Both the position numbers and the translations under genes were made by a program. Below, in pieces: positions 52,167 to 61,763 of a DNA stretch of 64,000 nucleotides; within the stretch, counting starts at the first letter, position 1; every line of letters begins with the position of its first letter. Below the pieces are notes generated by a model that was given only the letters and a program-made list of their open reading frames with translations, was not told the origin of the DNA and ran no database searches. The DNA is from Natronospira elongata. GTDB taxonomy: Bacteria; Pseudomonadota; Gammaproteobacteria; Natronospirales; Natronospiraceae. Location: contig NZ_JAYGII010000006.1 of assembly GCF_034931365.1 (NCBI RefSeq), positions 62,001 through 126,000 of the forward strand, in the 5' to 3' direction.

Positions 52167-54218
52167 ATGATGCACAAGACAATGAGCGTCTTGCTCTGCG
52201 CCGGCCTGTTGGCCGCCTGTGGCCAGGATGACCAGGACCGGGATCGGACTCCTGAGCCGGCCAAGGGCGAAGCCGAGCTGGGCGTGGACATGGCCAACAT
52301 GGATCACGATGTTCGGCCCCAGGATGATTTCTTCCGCTTCGTGAACGGTGGTTGGCTGGAGCGTACCGATATCCCGAGCGATCGTGCTCGCTACGGCAGT
52401 TTTGACGAGCTGCGTGAACAGGCCGAGGCCCATTTGCGTGAGCTGGTGGAAGAGGTCTCGGAGCGAGAGAACCTCGAAACCGGCTCAGCGGAGCAAATGA
52501 TCCGCGATCTCTATCAGAGCTTCATGGATGAAGACGCCCTTGAGGCACTCGGGATGGAACCGCTGGAAGACCTGTTCGCCCGCATCGACGCGGTCGAGGA
52601 TCATGATGAGCTGCGCCGGCTGCTGGCCAAGCTGCCAGCTTACGGTGTCTCCGGCCCGTTCAGCTTCTTTGTGCGCCAGGATGCCCAGAACTCCGACCAA
52701 TATATCTCCTACCTCAGCCAGTCCGGGCTTGGTCTGCCGGATCGGGATTTCTACTTTGATGACGGCAATCAGGACGTTCGTGAGGCCTATCTTGAGCATG
52801 TGGAGCGCATGTTTGAGCTTGCCGGTCACGAGGACCCTGCGGCCGCTGCCGAGCGCATCATGGACACCGAAACCCGTCTGGCCGACGGTCATTGGACCCG
52901 GGTCGAGAACCGTGACCCGGTGGCCACCTATAACCTCAAGTCGGTGAGCGAACTCGGAGAACTGGCGCCGGATTTCGACTGGGCCGCCTTCATTGCCGAC
53001 ATTGGTGCCGACGATGTGGAGTCGGTGGTGGTTCGGCAGCCGGACTATCTGGCAACCGCTGCCTCGGTAATCGCCGATACCGATATCGAGACCTGGCAGG
53101 ACTATCTCCGCTGGCGGGTTCTTTCCAGCTACGCCAATTATCTGTCCAGCGATTTCGTCGAGGCCCGCTTCGATTTCTCGGGGCGCGTCCTTCAGGGACT
53201 GGAAGAGCAGAAGCCCCGTTGGGAGCGTGGTATCGACGTGCTCAACCAGGTGATCGGCTTTCAGCTCGGCAAGCTCTATGTGGAGCGTCATTACGATGAC
53301 GAAGCCAGTGAGCGCATGGCCGAGATGGTGGACAACCTGATGATCGCCTTCGAGGAGACCTTGCGTGAATCGCCCTGGATGAGCCCGGAGACCCGCGACG
53401 AGGCCCTTGCCAAGCTTGAGAGCTTCAATACCAAGATTGGCTATCCGGACAAATGGCGGGACTACGACGGCCTGGAAATCGATCCGGATGACCTGGTGGG
53501 CAATATCAAACGTTCCCGCGCCTTTGAATACGGACGCATGCTGGAGCGCTTGGGGCAGGAAGTGGACCGGGACGAATGGTTCATGACCCCGCAGACGGTC
53601 AATGCCTATTATTCACCTTCCATGACCGAGATTGTCTTCCCGGCTGCCATTCTGCAGCCCCCCTTCTTTGATGTGGATGCCGATGACGCCATCAACTACG
53701 GCGCCATTGGCGCGGTCATTGGCCATGAGATCAGCCACGGCTTTGACGACTCCGGTCGCCGTGTGGATGGCGATGGCAACCTTCGCGACTGGTGGTCCGA
53801 GGGCTCCGAAGAGGAATTCCAGTCCCGCGCCCAGGTGCTGGTGGACCAGTTCGATGCCGAGGAACCGCTGGAGGGGGTCAACATCAACGGCCAGGCCACC
53901 CTGGGCGAGAATATCGCCGACCATGGCGGTCTGCGGGTGGCCTGGCGGGCCTATCAGCTGTCCCTGGAAGGAGAGGAGGCGCCGGTAATCGAGGGCTTTA
54001 GCGGCGATCAGCGCTTCTTCCTGGGCTGGGGCCAGATCTGGCGCATCCAGTTCCGCGACGAAGCGCTGCGTCAGCACCTCCAGACCCGCCCCCATTCACC
54101 GGGGGAATTCCGGGTCAATACCACGCTGCGCAACATCCCGGGCTTCTACGAGGCCTTCGACCTGCAGCCCGGTGATGCGATGTACCTGCCGGAGGACGAG
54201 CGGGCCAACATCTGGTAA
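52167..54218 (+). CDS. M13 family zinc metallopeptidase lipoprotein (neprilysin-like)
   Basis: 683 residues. Lipoprotein signal (TMSVLLCAGLLAAC). The zinc-binding HEISH is at residues 520-524 in VIGHEISHGFDDSGRR, and the third ligand is Glu581 in LGENIADHGG. NAYYSP and FPAAILQPPFF are typical M13 segments. It cleaves oligopeptides up to about 40 residues on the N-terminal side of hydrophobic residues; here in the periplasm or at the surface. Followed by a bidirectional terminator. Confidence 0.96.
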   Translation: MMHKTMSVLLCAGLLAACGQDDQDRDRTPEPAKGEAELGVDMANMDHDVRPQDDFFRFVNGGWLERTDIPSDRARYGSFDELREQAEAHLRELVEEVSERENLETGSAEQMIRDLYQSFMDEDALEALGMEPLEDLFARIDAVEDHDELRRLLAKLPAYGVSGPFSFFVRQDAQNSDQYISYLSQSGLGLPDRDFYFDDGNQDVREAYLEHVERMFELAGHEDPAAAAERIMDTETRLADGHWTRVENRDPVATYNLKSVSELGELAPDFDWAAFIADIGADDVESVVVRQPDYLATAASVIADTDIETWQDYLRWRVLSSYANYLSSDFVEARFDFSGRVLQGLEEQKPRWERGIDVLNQVIGFQLGKLYVERHYDDEASERMAEMVDNLMIAFEETLRESPWMSPETRDEALAKLESFNTKIGYPDKWRDYDGLEIDPDDLVGNIKRSRAFEYGRMLERLGQEVDRDEWFMTPQTVNAYYSPSMTEIVFPAAILQPPFFDVDADDAINYGAIGAVIGHEISHGFDDSGRRVDGDGNLRDWWSEGSEEEFQSRAQVLVDQFDAEEPLEGVNINGQATLGENIADHGGLRVAWRAYQLSLEGEEAPVIEGFSGDQRFFLGWGQIWRIQFRDEALRQHLQTRPHSPGEFRVNTTLRNIPGFYEAFDLQPGDAMYLPEDERANIW

Positions 54219-54243
54219 AAGCCGCTTGAGGCTTTGCATGAAA

Positions 54244-54276
54244 AACCGCCACCCGAAAGGGTGGCGGTTTTCTTTT
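54244..54276. terminator. Bidirectional terminator
   Basis: An 11-bp stem AACCGCCACCC/GGGTGGCGGTT with a GAAA loop has TTTCTTTT on one side and, on the minus strand, TTTTT on the other. It serves the convergent M13 peptidase and solute-binding genes. Confidence 0.9.
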
Positions 54277-54287
54277 GGTCGGCGGAT

Positions 54288-55118
54288 CTACTGGGTCTGG
54301 TAGCGGGTGGTGATTTCGTCCCGCACATTGCCCTCAATCAGTGCCTGCAGGGCCTCGTCAAAGCGCTCGACCAGGGATTGGTCCACGGATTCACGGCTGA
54401 ACATCAGTGTTACCTCGCCGCTGCTGAGCTCCTGTTCCAGTCGGGCCACCTGGTCTTCCAGGCCCAGGCGTCGCTGCACCGACGCCGCCACGAAGGGGTC
54501 TTCGATCAGGGCGTCAATGTCATGCTCCAGTAGGCGCAGGAGGTTGATGTCCCCAATCCGCGCACTGGTGAGGTAGCGCTCGTAGTCCGGGTTGGCGATC
54601 ACCGCTTCGGCCTCGTCGCCATAGAGAAAGCCTTCCGTCAGTCCCACCCGACGCCGTTGTTGCAGCAGACTTTCCAGGCTCTCATCCTGGTACAGGTCCA
54701 GATCCTCGGCTCGTACCCAGATGGCGAAGGTCTCATCCCGGTACGGGATGCTGAAATAGGCGAATTCCTCGCGGGCAGCCGTGCGCGTGGCACCCGGTAT
54801 GAAGTCGATCTCCCCGTCTCGCAGGGCTGCCAGCAGGGATACGAAATCCGCCTGGTGATACTCCAGTTCGCAACCGGCCTTTTCCGCTGCCGCGCTGACC
54901 AGCTCCACATCCAGGCCGGCGACTTCGCCGGTCGGGGTGCGGTATTGGTAAGGCTCCCAGGGGTCCCAGCCCATCACCAGCTCACAGTCCGTTGTGGCCT
55001 CAGGGGTCTCTGCCACGGCGTCGTCATCCACCGCTCCGTTCTCATCCGGGGCCTCGCAGGCCATGAGGAACAGGAGCAGGAGACACCACGCCAGGCCATG
55101 CATTGTTGTTCTGTTCAT
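54288..55118 (-). CDS. Amino-acid-type solute-binding lipoprotein (SBP_bac_3)
   Basis: 276 residues. Lipobox Cys at about residue 21 (LLLFLMACEAP), then an acidic linker and one SBP_bac_3 domain (VMGWDPWEPYQYRTPTGEVA, GLDVELVSAAAEKAG). It resembles polar amino acid binding proteins, but no permease or ATPase is adjacent, so it may serve a distant ABC system or signal. Confidence 0.9.
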   Translation of the reverse strand: MNRTTMHGLAWCLLLLFLMACEAPDENGAVDDDAVAETPEATTDCELVMGWDPWEPYQYRTPTGEVAGLDVELVSAAAEKAGCELEYHQADFVSLLAALRDGEIDFIPGATRTAAREEFAYFSIPYRDETFAIWVRAEDLDLYQDESLESLLQQRRRVGLTEGFLYGDEAEAVIANPDYERYLTSARIGDINLLRLLEHDIDALIEDPFVAASVQRRLGLEDQVARLEQELSSGEVTLMFSRESVDQSLVERFDEALQALIEGNVRDEITTRYQTQ

Positions 55119-55216
55119 ATCGCCTCCTGGACCATGTCATTGTCAGTCATTGGGCCAGGGCACTGTGCCCCGCCCTTACTCATAGCTTAGAACGGGGATG
55201 TGAGAGCACAAGGGGA

Positions 55217-56284
55217 CTAGGGCAATATCAGGACAGTGATTTCCTCGCGGTCATGGTATAGCTGGCGGGCCCGCAGGCTGGCGCCTGCTCCCGCCCGAGC
55301 GCGCAGTTCGGCCAACAGGTCCCGGGCTACCGGCCAGGGCCGTTTCATGGGCAGCTTGAGGTTGAAGACTACCCTTCGGGCCCAGCCTGTCTGCAGCCAC
55401 TGGCCCATTCGGGCTGCCACCCGCGCTGGTTTGTCGACCATGTCGCAAAGCAGCCAATCGACAGGAGCGGCGGGCTGCCAGGTGAAGCCATCGCCGCGAA
55501 CATGATCCAGCAGGCCGCTGTCCAGCAGGCTTTTAGCCATGGGGCCATTGTCCACCGCCGTGACATGGATGTGGCGGCGCACCATCTGCCAGCTCCAGCC
55601 GCCCGGCGCGGCACCCAGGTCCACGGCGGTCATGCCAGGCTGCAGATGGGTCTCCCGCTCCTCTGGCGTCATCAAGCGGATCAAGGCCTCTTCCAGTTTG
55701 AGCGTGGAGCGGCTGGGCGCGGCCGACGGCATCCGCAGACGCTGAATGCCCCCGGCCGGCTCGGCCGGATCCTGATTGCTGCCCACCGCAACGCGAGTGG
55801 AATCGGGAAAAAACAGGTGCAGCACGGGGGCACCCTCGGCATCCAGACGGATACCCTTGTCCTTCAGCGCCCGCCGCAGGGCGGGAGTGAAGGCCCGAAC
55901 AAAACGGGAGAGGCCCTTGCCGGCATTGCTGTCCGGGACGCTGATCTGGAGGCCCCCAAAGCAACTCCCGCCGGGCAGTGTTTCGATGATGGGGCTGATG
56001 CGGTCCTTGCCGGGGAGCCCCTCCAGCCAATGCCATTCCCTCAGCACCTGCCGCGGGAACAGATAATCCTGCGGTAGATGACGGTTCATGGCCGCTGTCT
56101 CGGCTGGGTCGGCGCAGACCAGTCTAAGCCAGGCCTCTCCCGGCCGGGCGATGGCATAGGCCGAGGCAATCCCGGCCGCCCGCGCCCTTTCGTCCAGCTC
56201 CGCCGCAGCCGCTGACTCCATGCCGGGGCGGCAGTGGGCCAGCCAGGCATGCACTGGCGGTCTTGTTATCGGATTGTCACTCAC
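55217..56284 (-). CDS. rlmM: 23S rRNA (cytidine-2498-2'-O)-methyltransferase RlmM
   Basis: 355 residues. An N-terminal THUMP-like/ferredoxin-like part (HAWLAHCRPGMESAAAAEL, PGGSCFGGLQISVPDSN) is followed by a Rossmann methyltransferase with the SAM motif VDLGAAPGGWSWQM and the catalytic Asp-Lys-Lys type region (DMVDKPARVA, NLKLPMKRPW). It modifies C2498 of 23S rRNA. Convergent with nothing close; divergent from the thioredoxin-fold gene. Confidence 0.95.
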   Translation of the reverse strand: MSDNPITRPPVHAWLAHCRPGMESAAAAELDERARAAGIASAYAIARPGEAWLRLVCADPAETAAMNRHLPQDYLFPRQVLREWHWLEGLPGKDRISPIIETLPGGSCFGGLQISVPDSNAGKGLSRFVRAFTPALRRALKDKGIRLDAEGAPVLHLFFPDSTRVAVGSNQDPAEPAGGIQRLRMPSAAPSRSTLKLEEALIRLMTPEERETHLQPGMTAVDLGAAPGGWSWQMVRRHIHVTAVDNGPMAKSLLDSGLLDHVRGDGFTWQPAAPVDWLLCDMVDKPARVAARMGQWLQTGWARRVVFNLKLPMKRPWPVARDLLAELRARAGAGASLRARQLYHDREEITVLILP

Positions 56285-56415
56285 CCCTGTTTCTCCTGCT
56301 GACTTGCCGGGATGGTTTTGCCCCCCCGTGCTTGAGCTTTGCCACGGATTGGGGCAATGTTCTGCCCCGAGCCCGGGAGGGCCCCATTGCCGAGACGCTT
56401 GATTGGAGAAATGCC

Positions 56416-56826
56416 ATGGCCGCCAAACGCCTGCCCCGTGTTGTCACCGTTCCCCTGGTGCTGTTGGTCATTGTGTTGCTGGCCTGGCTGCTGCTACGCA
56501 TGTTGCCCTCGGGATTTGAGACCGATCTCAGTCTGGTGGGGACCGGTGAGCCGGCCGTGGTGCTTGTCCATGATCACAATTATGTCGAAAGCGTTACCCT
56601 GATGGAGAATCTGGCTCGGGTCCGGGATCAGCATCCCGAGGCCATGCTGTATCTGGTTGCCGATCTCAATCATCCTCGGGGCCAGCGTTTTGCCGATAAC
56701 CAGGACGTGGATGCGGTCACGCTGGTGTTGTTTGATCTGCACGGCAACCGGGTGGCCACCACCCGTAGCGTCAAGGACAGTGGCGAAATCGAGCAGTGGC
56801 TGGCAGATCATCTGCCGCCTCTGTAA
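56416..56826 (+). CDS. Membrane-anchored thioredoxin-fold-like protein
   Basis: 136 residues from ATG 56416, with GGAGA seven bases upstream. One N-terminal transmembrane helix (VVTVPLVLLVIVLLAWLLL) and a periplasmic domain whose pattern (AVVLVHDHNYVESVTLMENL, VTLVLFDLHGNRV) suggests a thioredoxin-like fold without a CxxC pair. No redox activity predicted. Function unknown. Confidence 0.6.
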   Translation: MAAKRLPRVVTVPLVLLVIVLLAWLLLRMLPSGFETDLSLVGTGEPAVVLVHDHNYVESVTLMENLARVRDQHPEAMLYLVADLNHPRGQRFADNQDVDAVTLVLFDLHGNRVATTRSVKDSGEIEQWLADHLPPL

Positions 56827-56838
56827 TCCCGGAAACCA

Positions 56839-57510
56839 TCAAAAGCGGCGCCCGAACAGCAGGCGCGTGGCACCCCCGCCCTCGATGGCATCGTGACGCA
56901 CTCCCACCCAGCCGCCATCATCGATCTCCAGTGACAAGCTGAGATAGGCGTGGCTGTCCGGCCGCCACTGAAGCCGCCTGTCGCTGCGGCCGTCCTCATC
57001 CCGGCGGGTCTCTTCGCCGTTCAGCCAGTGGCGGGCAACGCCAATGCCAATGCCCAGATGCCGGCCTTGCCAGTCCAGGCCAAGCTCCGCGCGGCCCTGG
57101 CGCATGTCCACTTCGACATCCCCCTCGCCCAGGCCGCCACTGACCGCCATCCAGTCATGGTCCAGATTCCAGCGCAGAGCCAGGGGGCTGCCGGTCGGAT
57201 GGCGACCACCCAGACCGAACCCCAGCAAGTGGCCGCCCAACCTCGGGGTTTCAACCGTGTCCGCGGCTTCAAAGCGCATTGACGGCAGCCCCAGGCGCAG
57301 ATCACCCCATAAGCCGGCGGTCAGGCCTTCCCGCAACTCAATGACCCCACTCTGAAGGCTGAAGCGACGCGCCTCATCGGCCACCGTGGGCCGCAGGGTC
57401 TGGCTCTCAATCCGCGCCTCGTAGGCAACCCCTCGCTCCGTCAGGGCCGGCATGGGCAGGAGCAAGAGAGCCGAAAACAGGCCGGTGATGCGTCGTGGCG
57501 ATCCGCCCAT
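56839..57510 (-). CDS. Outer-membrane beta-barrel protein
   Basis: 223 residues from ATG 57510, with GGAGG seven bases upstream. Signal peptide (GLFSALLLLPMPALTERG), then alternating strands (LGGHLLGFGLGGRH, ALRWNLDHDWMAVSGGLG) and a C-terminal ATRLLFGRRF ending in Phe. Unknown function. The frame continues far upstream across the antisense of the kinase gene, but that part is a shadow. Confidence 0.7.
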   Translation of the reverse strand: MGGSPRRITGLFSALLLLPMPALTERGVAYEARIESQTLRPTVADEARRFSLQSGVIELREGLTAGLWGDLRLGLPSMRFEAADTVETPRLGGHLLGFGLGGRHPTGSPLALRWNLDHDWMAVSGGLGEGDVEVDMRQGRAELGLDWQGRHLGIGIGVARHWLNGEETRRDEDGRSDRRLQWRPDSHAYLSLSLEIDDGGWVGVRHDAIEGGGATRLLFGRRF

Positions 57511-57687
57511 GGCAGCCCTCCAGGCCGGGATTGGCGATAAGCGGGTTTGCTTTATCCGTCTCAAGGTAATATACCAAGGGCAGCGTCCAGACCCGTGAGT
57601 TCCAACAGCAATTTGTGGGATAGTGACGCCTGTGGTCCGGGGGGTAGAGTCCCGCGGCGGCTGACCGGAAGGGCAGCGGCCGCATTG

Positions 57688-60174
57688 ATGACCGGGGGAA
57701 GCTTGCAGAGCAAGGCCTTCAAAAACGATCGATTCATCGGTTTCGCCGTTGTCCTGCTGGTTGCCCTGGCCGGCCTCGCCGGCCTGTGGCGCGGCCTGGA
57801 CGGGCAATTGGCTGAATGGGGCATGCGACTGGCCCCGGAAAGGGCTCCCGGCGAGGCCGTGCTGCTGGTGGATATTGATGACCGTAGCCTGCAGCGCTTC
57901 GATGACTGGACCAGTCTGGCCGCCGCCGTGGGTGAGGCGGTGGGCATGTCCCGTGGCGCGGGTGCCAGTGTTACCGCCCTGGTGCTGCCCCCGGATTGGG
58001 GCCTGGCAGGTCCGGTGGCTGATGCCACTCTGGCGGCTCGCCTGGAGGGTCTGGGCCCGGTTCTGTTGGGCCTGCCGTATCGCAGCGCCACTGGTGGCAG
58101 CGATGGCGGACCCCTGCCGAGGGACTGGATTCCCCCCTACATGCTCGACAGCGCTGTCAGCGCCAATATCGAAGACCCGATCAATATCCGCATCCTGCGT
58201 CGCATGGCGGCGACGCCGGCGCTGCCCTCCGGGCGCCTCGTCCCGGCTCACCCGGGATTGAGCAGCGAGGTAACGGGGGTCGGTTTTCTGCCCCGGGTGG
58301 AGGATCGCCTCGCATCCCGGGAACCTCCCGCGCTGTTGCGCAGCGACGATCATTTTCTGCCCGCCCTGTCCGTGAATATTGCCGCCCACATCCTCGGTGC
58401 TGAGGCAGCTGACATCCGTACCCAGGATCCCAGCGACCTGGCGATTGGTGGCCGGCGCGTGGTGACTGATGTCAGCTATCGTTTTCAGCCTCATTTCTAT
58501 TCTCTGGATGGCGAGCGGGCCCTGCCCCGTGTCAGTCTCGATCTGCTCCTCTCGGAACGTTTTGATCCCGCCAGCCTGCAAGGTCGCGCCGTGATCATCG
58601 GCACCTCGTCCGAACAGTGGGCCCAGGCCATGCCCAGTCCCACGGGGGGTGTGCTCAGTCCCATGGAAGTCGTGGCCCAGCACGCCACTGCCCTGATCAA
58701 CGGAGATCTCTATTCGGCGCCCGTGTGGGTCGCCGTGGTGCCGTGGGCCGTGCTCTTCGTGGTGGCCCTCTATCTGGGTTATCTCCTGCCCCGGGTGGGG
58801 TTGGCCACTGGGGTTGCCCTGACACTGCTGTTGGCGGTGATCCTGGTCAATCTGCAGTTGGTGCTGCCCATGGCCCGCATGTTGCGTTTGGACCTGGCCA
58901 TGCCGGTTGTTGCCCTGCTGTCGGGACATTTCGCTCTGGGGGCGAAGCAGTACCTCAGCGATCGATACCACCATTTCCGGCAGACCCTGTCCGATCTCAA
59001 TCGCCAACTGGCCGAGGCCTGGCGGGCCCAGGGCCGGCTTGATGCCGCCTTTGAGCGGCTCAAACAGTGTGAGCCAGATCAGCGCGTCCTCGACCAGCTC
59101 TACGACCTGGGCCTGGATTTCGAGCGTCGCCGCCAGTTTGCCAAGGCACAAAGTGTTCTCCGTCACCTGTCCAGGCTGTCCCCCGGCTTTGCCGATGCGG
59201 ATGCGCGGATCCGCAAGCTTGGGGTGCTGGAAAGCAAGATGGCCCTGGGTAGCGGCCGGGGCGGGGTTCGTTCCCTGGTCCTGACCGAGGATGGCATGCA
59301 AAAGCCCATGCTGGGTCGCTACGAGATCGACAAGGAGATCGGTCGTGGCGCCATGGGTGTGGTCTATCTGGGCAAGGACCCCCGCATCGGCCGCACGGTG
59401 GCGGTCAAGACCGTTGCCCTGTCGGAGGAATTCGAGGGAGAACAACTGGAACAGGTGACCGCCCGCTTCTTCCGTGAGGCCGAGACCGCCGGCCGCCTCA
59501 ATCACCCCAGTATCGTCACCATATACGACGTGGGTGAGGAGGCCGACCTGGCCTATATCGCCATGGACTATCTGGACGGCACCAGCCTGCAGCGCTACAC
59601 CCGGCCGGGCAAATTGCTGCCCGTGCCCACGGTCTTCGACATCGTCACCCAGGTGGCCGAGGCGTTGAACTATGCCCATGGCCATAACGTGGTCCATCGC
59701 GACATCAAGCCGGCCAACATGATCTATGATCGCCGCACCCGGCGGATCAAGGTTACCGACTTCGGTGTGGCCTGCCTCACCGATGCCAGCAAGACCAAGA
59801 CCGGGACCATCCTTGGCACGCCCTCCTATATGTCACCGGAGCAGGTATTGGGCCGGCGGGTAGATGGTCGCTCCGATCTCTTCTCCCTGGGTGTGACCTT
59901 CTATCAGATGCTGCGCGGCGAATTGCCCTTTGATGGTCAGCCCCTGGCCACCCTGATGTACAAGATCGCCAATGAAGAGCACCCGGACGTGACCCATCTG
60001 CGCCTGGATCTGCCGCCCTGCGTCCGCCAGATCATGAACAAGGCCCTGGCCAAGAAGCCCGAGGACCGCTTCCAGAGTGGTGCGGAAATGGCCGCCGCCC
60101 TGCGCCAGTGTCGCCGACAGGTGGTGGCCATGGCCAGAAAGACCCAGGGCGAGCCGGCCAAGAGCAAGACCTAA
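57688..60174 (+). CDS. CHASE2-domain serine/threonine protein kinase
   Basis: 828 residues. ATG 57688 is chosen; the ribosome binding site is weak and TTG 57703 behind GGGGGAA is an alternative. One transmembrane helix, an extracytoplasmic CHASE2 sensor (about 40-340), three transmembrane helices, a short helical repeat region, then a Hanks-type kinase: GRGAMGVVY from about G552, Lys574, HRD with Asp672 (HRDIKPANM), DFG with Asp691, and APE-like SPEQ. An extracellular signal should switch the kinase on. Its stop codon lies inside the left copy of the target duplication of the small MITE. Confidence 0.94.
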   Translation: MTGGSLQSKAFKNDRFIGFAVVLLVALAGLAGLWRGLDGQLAEWGMRLAPERAPGEAVLLVDIDDRSLQRFDDWTSLAAAVGEAVGMSRGAGASVTALVLPPDWGLAGPVADATLAARLEGLGPVLLGLPYRSATGGSDGGPLPRDWIPPYMLDSAVSANIEDPINIRILRRMAATPALPSGRLVPAHPGLSSEVTGVGFLPRVEDRLASREPPALLRSDDHFLPALSVNIAAHILGAEAADIRTQDPSDLAIGGRRVVTDVSYRFQPHFYSLDGERALPRVSLDLLLSERFDPASLQGRAVIIGTSSEQWAQAMPSPTGGVLSPMEVVAQHATALINGDLYSAPVWVAVVPWAVLFVVALYLGYLLPRVGLATGVALTLLLAVILVNLQLVLPMARMLRLDLAMPVVALLSGHFALGAKQYLSDRYHHFRQTLSDLNRQLAEAWRAQGRLDAAFERLKQCEPDQRVLDQLYDLGLDFERRRQFAKAQSVLRHLSRLSPGFADADARIRKLGVLESKMALGSGRGGVRSLVLTEDGMQKPMLGRYEIDKEIGRGAMGVVYLGKDPRIGRTVAVKTVALSEEFEGEQLEQVTARFFREAETAGRLNHPSIVTIYDVGEEADLAYIAMDYLDGTSLQRYTRPGKLLPVPTVFDIVTQVAEALNYAHGHNVVHRDIKPANMIYDRRTRRIKVTDFGVACLTDASKTKTGTILGTPSYMSPEQVLGRRVDGRSDLFSLGVTFYQMLRGELPFDGQPLATLMYKIANEEHPDVTHLRLDLPPCVRQIMNKALAKKPEDRFQSGAEMAAALRQCRRQVVAMARKTQGEPAKSKT

Positions 60175-60229
60175 GGAGCCTCTGATTAATTCATTGGCTG
60201 CGGGTGCGAATGAATTAATCAGAGGTTCC
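60175..60229. mobile_element. 55-bp deletion derivative of the MITE, with CTAA target duplication
   Basis: It has the same ends as the 274-bp element (GGAGCCTCTGATTAATTC with one change on the left, and the matching right end to GGTTCC) but lacks nearly all of the interior. CTAA occurs at 60171-60174 and 60230-60233, a four-base target duplication of the YTAR type known for IS5-group elements. The stop codons of the kinase and of the convergent AGCS gene lie in the two duplicates. Confidence 0.88.
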
Positions 60230-61597
60230 CTAATCCCGTTTCAGGCGCTGAAAGTAGTCACGGGCCGCCGCCAGGACTCTGGGGGACAGCAACAGGGTGG
60301 CGGTCATGGTCGGGATTGCCATGAGCGCATAGGCGCTGTCGATGATGCCGAAGACCGCCTCCAGCGAGACCACCGCGCCAACGACGATCAGCGCGGTATA
60401 AAAGTACTTGTACCAGTGCTGGCGCTCCGCGCCGATGAGATAGCCCAGGCACTTGGCGCCGTAGTACCAGAAGGTGAACATGGTGCTGGAGGCAAAGATC
60501 AGCACCACGAAAGCGATTACCCAGGCCCCCAGCTCGCCGGGTAGCACATCGCCAAATGCCATGGCGGTCATGCTCACCCCGCCCAGATCCTCCTGCTGCC
60601 AGACACCGGTGACCAGGATCACCAGGGCGGTGCAGGTGCAGACGATCAGGGTGTCGATCACCGGCCCCATCATCGCCACCAGCCCTTCGCGCACCGGTTC
60701 CTTGGTTTTTGCCGCCCCATGGGCCATCACCTCGGTGCCGATCCCGGCCTCGTTGGAGAAGGCCCCGCGCATGACCCCGATGGTGATCATGCCCAGGACC
60801 CCGCCGCCGATGGACTCGGCGGTGAAGGCATCGCGAACGATGAACAGCAGGTGGCCGGGCAGATCGGCCACATGGGCGGCCAGCACCCCGGCGGTCATGA
60901 GCAGATACACCGCCACCATGCTCGGCACCAGGCGGGCGGCCACATAACCGACACGCTTGATGCCGCCAAAAATGACCGCAGCCACGATACCGGCCACCAG
61001 CAGCCCGAAGATCAGATCGAAAGTGAAGTGATTGTCAGGGTCCACCAGCTCCGCCGGCACGAAGATCACATCCCGCACGACCTGGGTGAGCTGATTGATC
61101 TGCACGATGGGCAGGGTGCCGAACAGGCCAACGACACAGAAAAAGACGGCCAGCCAGCGCCAGCGTTCACCCAGGCCTTCCCGGATGATGTACATGGGCC
61201 CGCCCTGGAGCTGGCCGATGCTGTCCCGGCCCCGGTACATGATCGACAGGGTGCAGGTGAAGAACTTGGTCGCCACGCCCACCACGGCGGTCACCCACAT
61301 CCAGAAGACCGCACCTGGCCCGCCCATGCCGATGGCCACCGCCACCCCGGCGATATTGCCCAGCCCCAGGGTCCCGGAGAGTGCCGCCGACAGGGCCTGG
61401 GCATGGGTGATGTCCCCGGGGTCGTCGGGATCATCATATTTGCCCCGCAGAATGGCGATGGCGTGGCCGAAATAGCGGTAGGGGCCCATGCGGCTGTAGA
61501 TCAGAAAGTACAGGCCCCCGCCCACCACCAGAATGATCAGCGGCGGCCCCCAAAGAAAGCCGGACAGGGCCTGAAAGGCCTCGCCGATGGTCTCCAT
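60230..61597 (-). CDS. AGCS-family sodium:alanine/glycine symporter
   Basis: 455 residues with about 11 transmembrane helices. The family features are AALSGTLGLGNIAGVAVAIG near the start (sodium and substrate site), GGPMYIIREGLG, and FSNEAGIGTEVMAHGAAKT. It imports alanine, glycine or other small amino acids with sodium, fitting the protease theme and a saline habitat. Confidence 0.96.
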   Translation of the reverse strand: METIGEAFQALSGFLWGPPLIILVVGGGLYFLIYSRMGPYRYFGHAIAILRGKYDDPDDPGDITHAQALSAALSGTLGLGNIAGVAVAIGMGGPGAVFWMWVTAVVGVATKFFTCTLSIMYRGRDSIGQLQGGPMYIIREGLGERWRWLAVFFCVVGLFGTLPIVQINQLTQVVRDVIFVPAELVDPDNHFTFDLIFGLLVAGIVAAVIFGGIKRVGYVAARLVPSMVAVYLLMTAGVLAAHVADLPGHLLFIVRDAFTAESIGGGVLGMITIGVMRGAFSNEAGIGTEVMAHGAAKTKEPVREGLVAMMGPVIDTLIVCTCTALVILVTGVWQQEDLGGVSMTAMAFGDVLPGELGAWVIAFVVLIFASSTMFTFWYYGAKCLGYLIGAERQHWYKYFYTALIVVGAVVSLEAVFGIIDSAYALMAIPTMTATLLLSPRVLAAARDYFQRLKRD

Positions 61598-61763
61598 GCT
61601 CTCGCTCCCCGGGCTGTGCGAACGTCACAGAGCCTAGCATTCCCCGTGCTCGGCTCGAAATCTGGGGCCTCGGGGGGCCTCACGTGGGGGATGGCAGCGT
61701 TGGACCGGCTGTTCCAAGCTGGATAGAACCAAAAACTCTGTACCTTCCGAAGGGGAGCGGGTC

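Noticed and set aside
56839..59697. Open minus-strand frame of 952 codons
   Set aside because: Only its last 223 codons (from ATG 57510) encode a plausible barrel protein. The rest is antisense to the CHASE2 kinase and has low-complexity, His/Gln-rich composition typical of a shadow frame.
61613..61635. CRP-like sequence upstream of the AGCS gene
   Set aside because: TGTG and TCACA are present, but the spacing is one base short of TGTGA-N6-TCACA.
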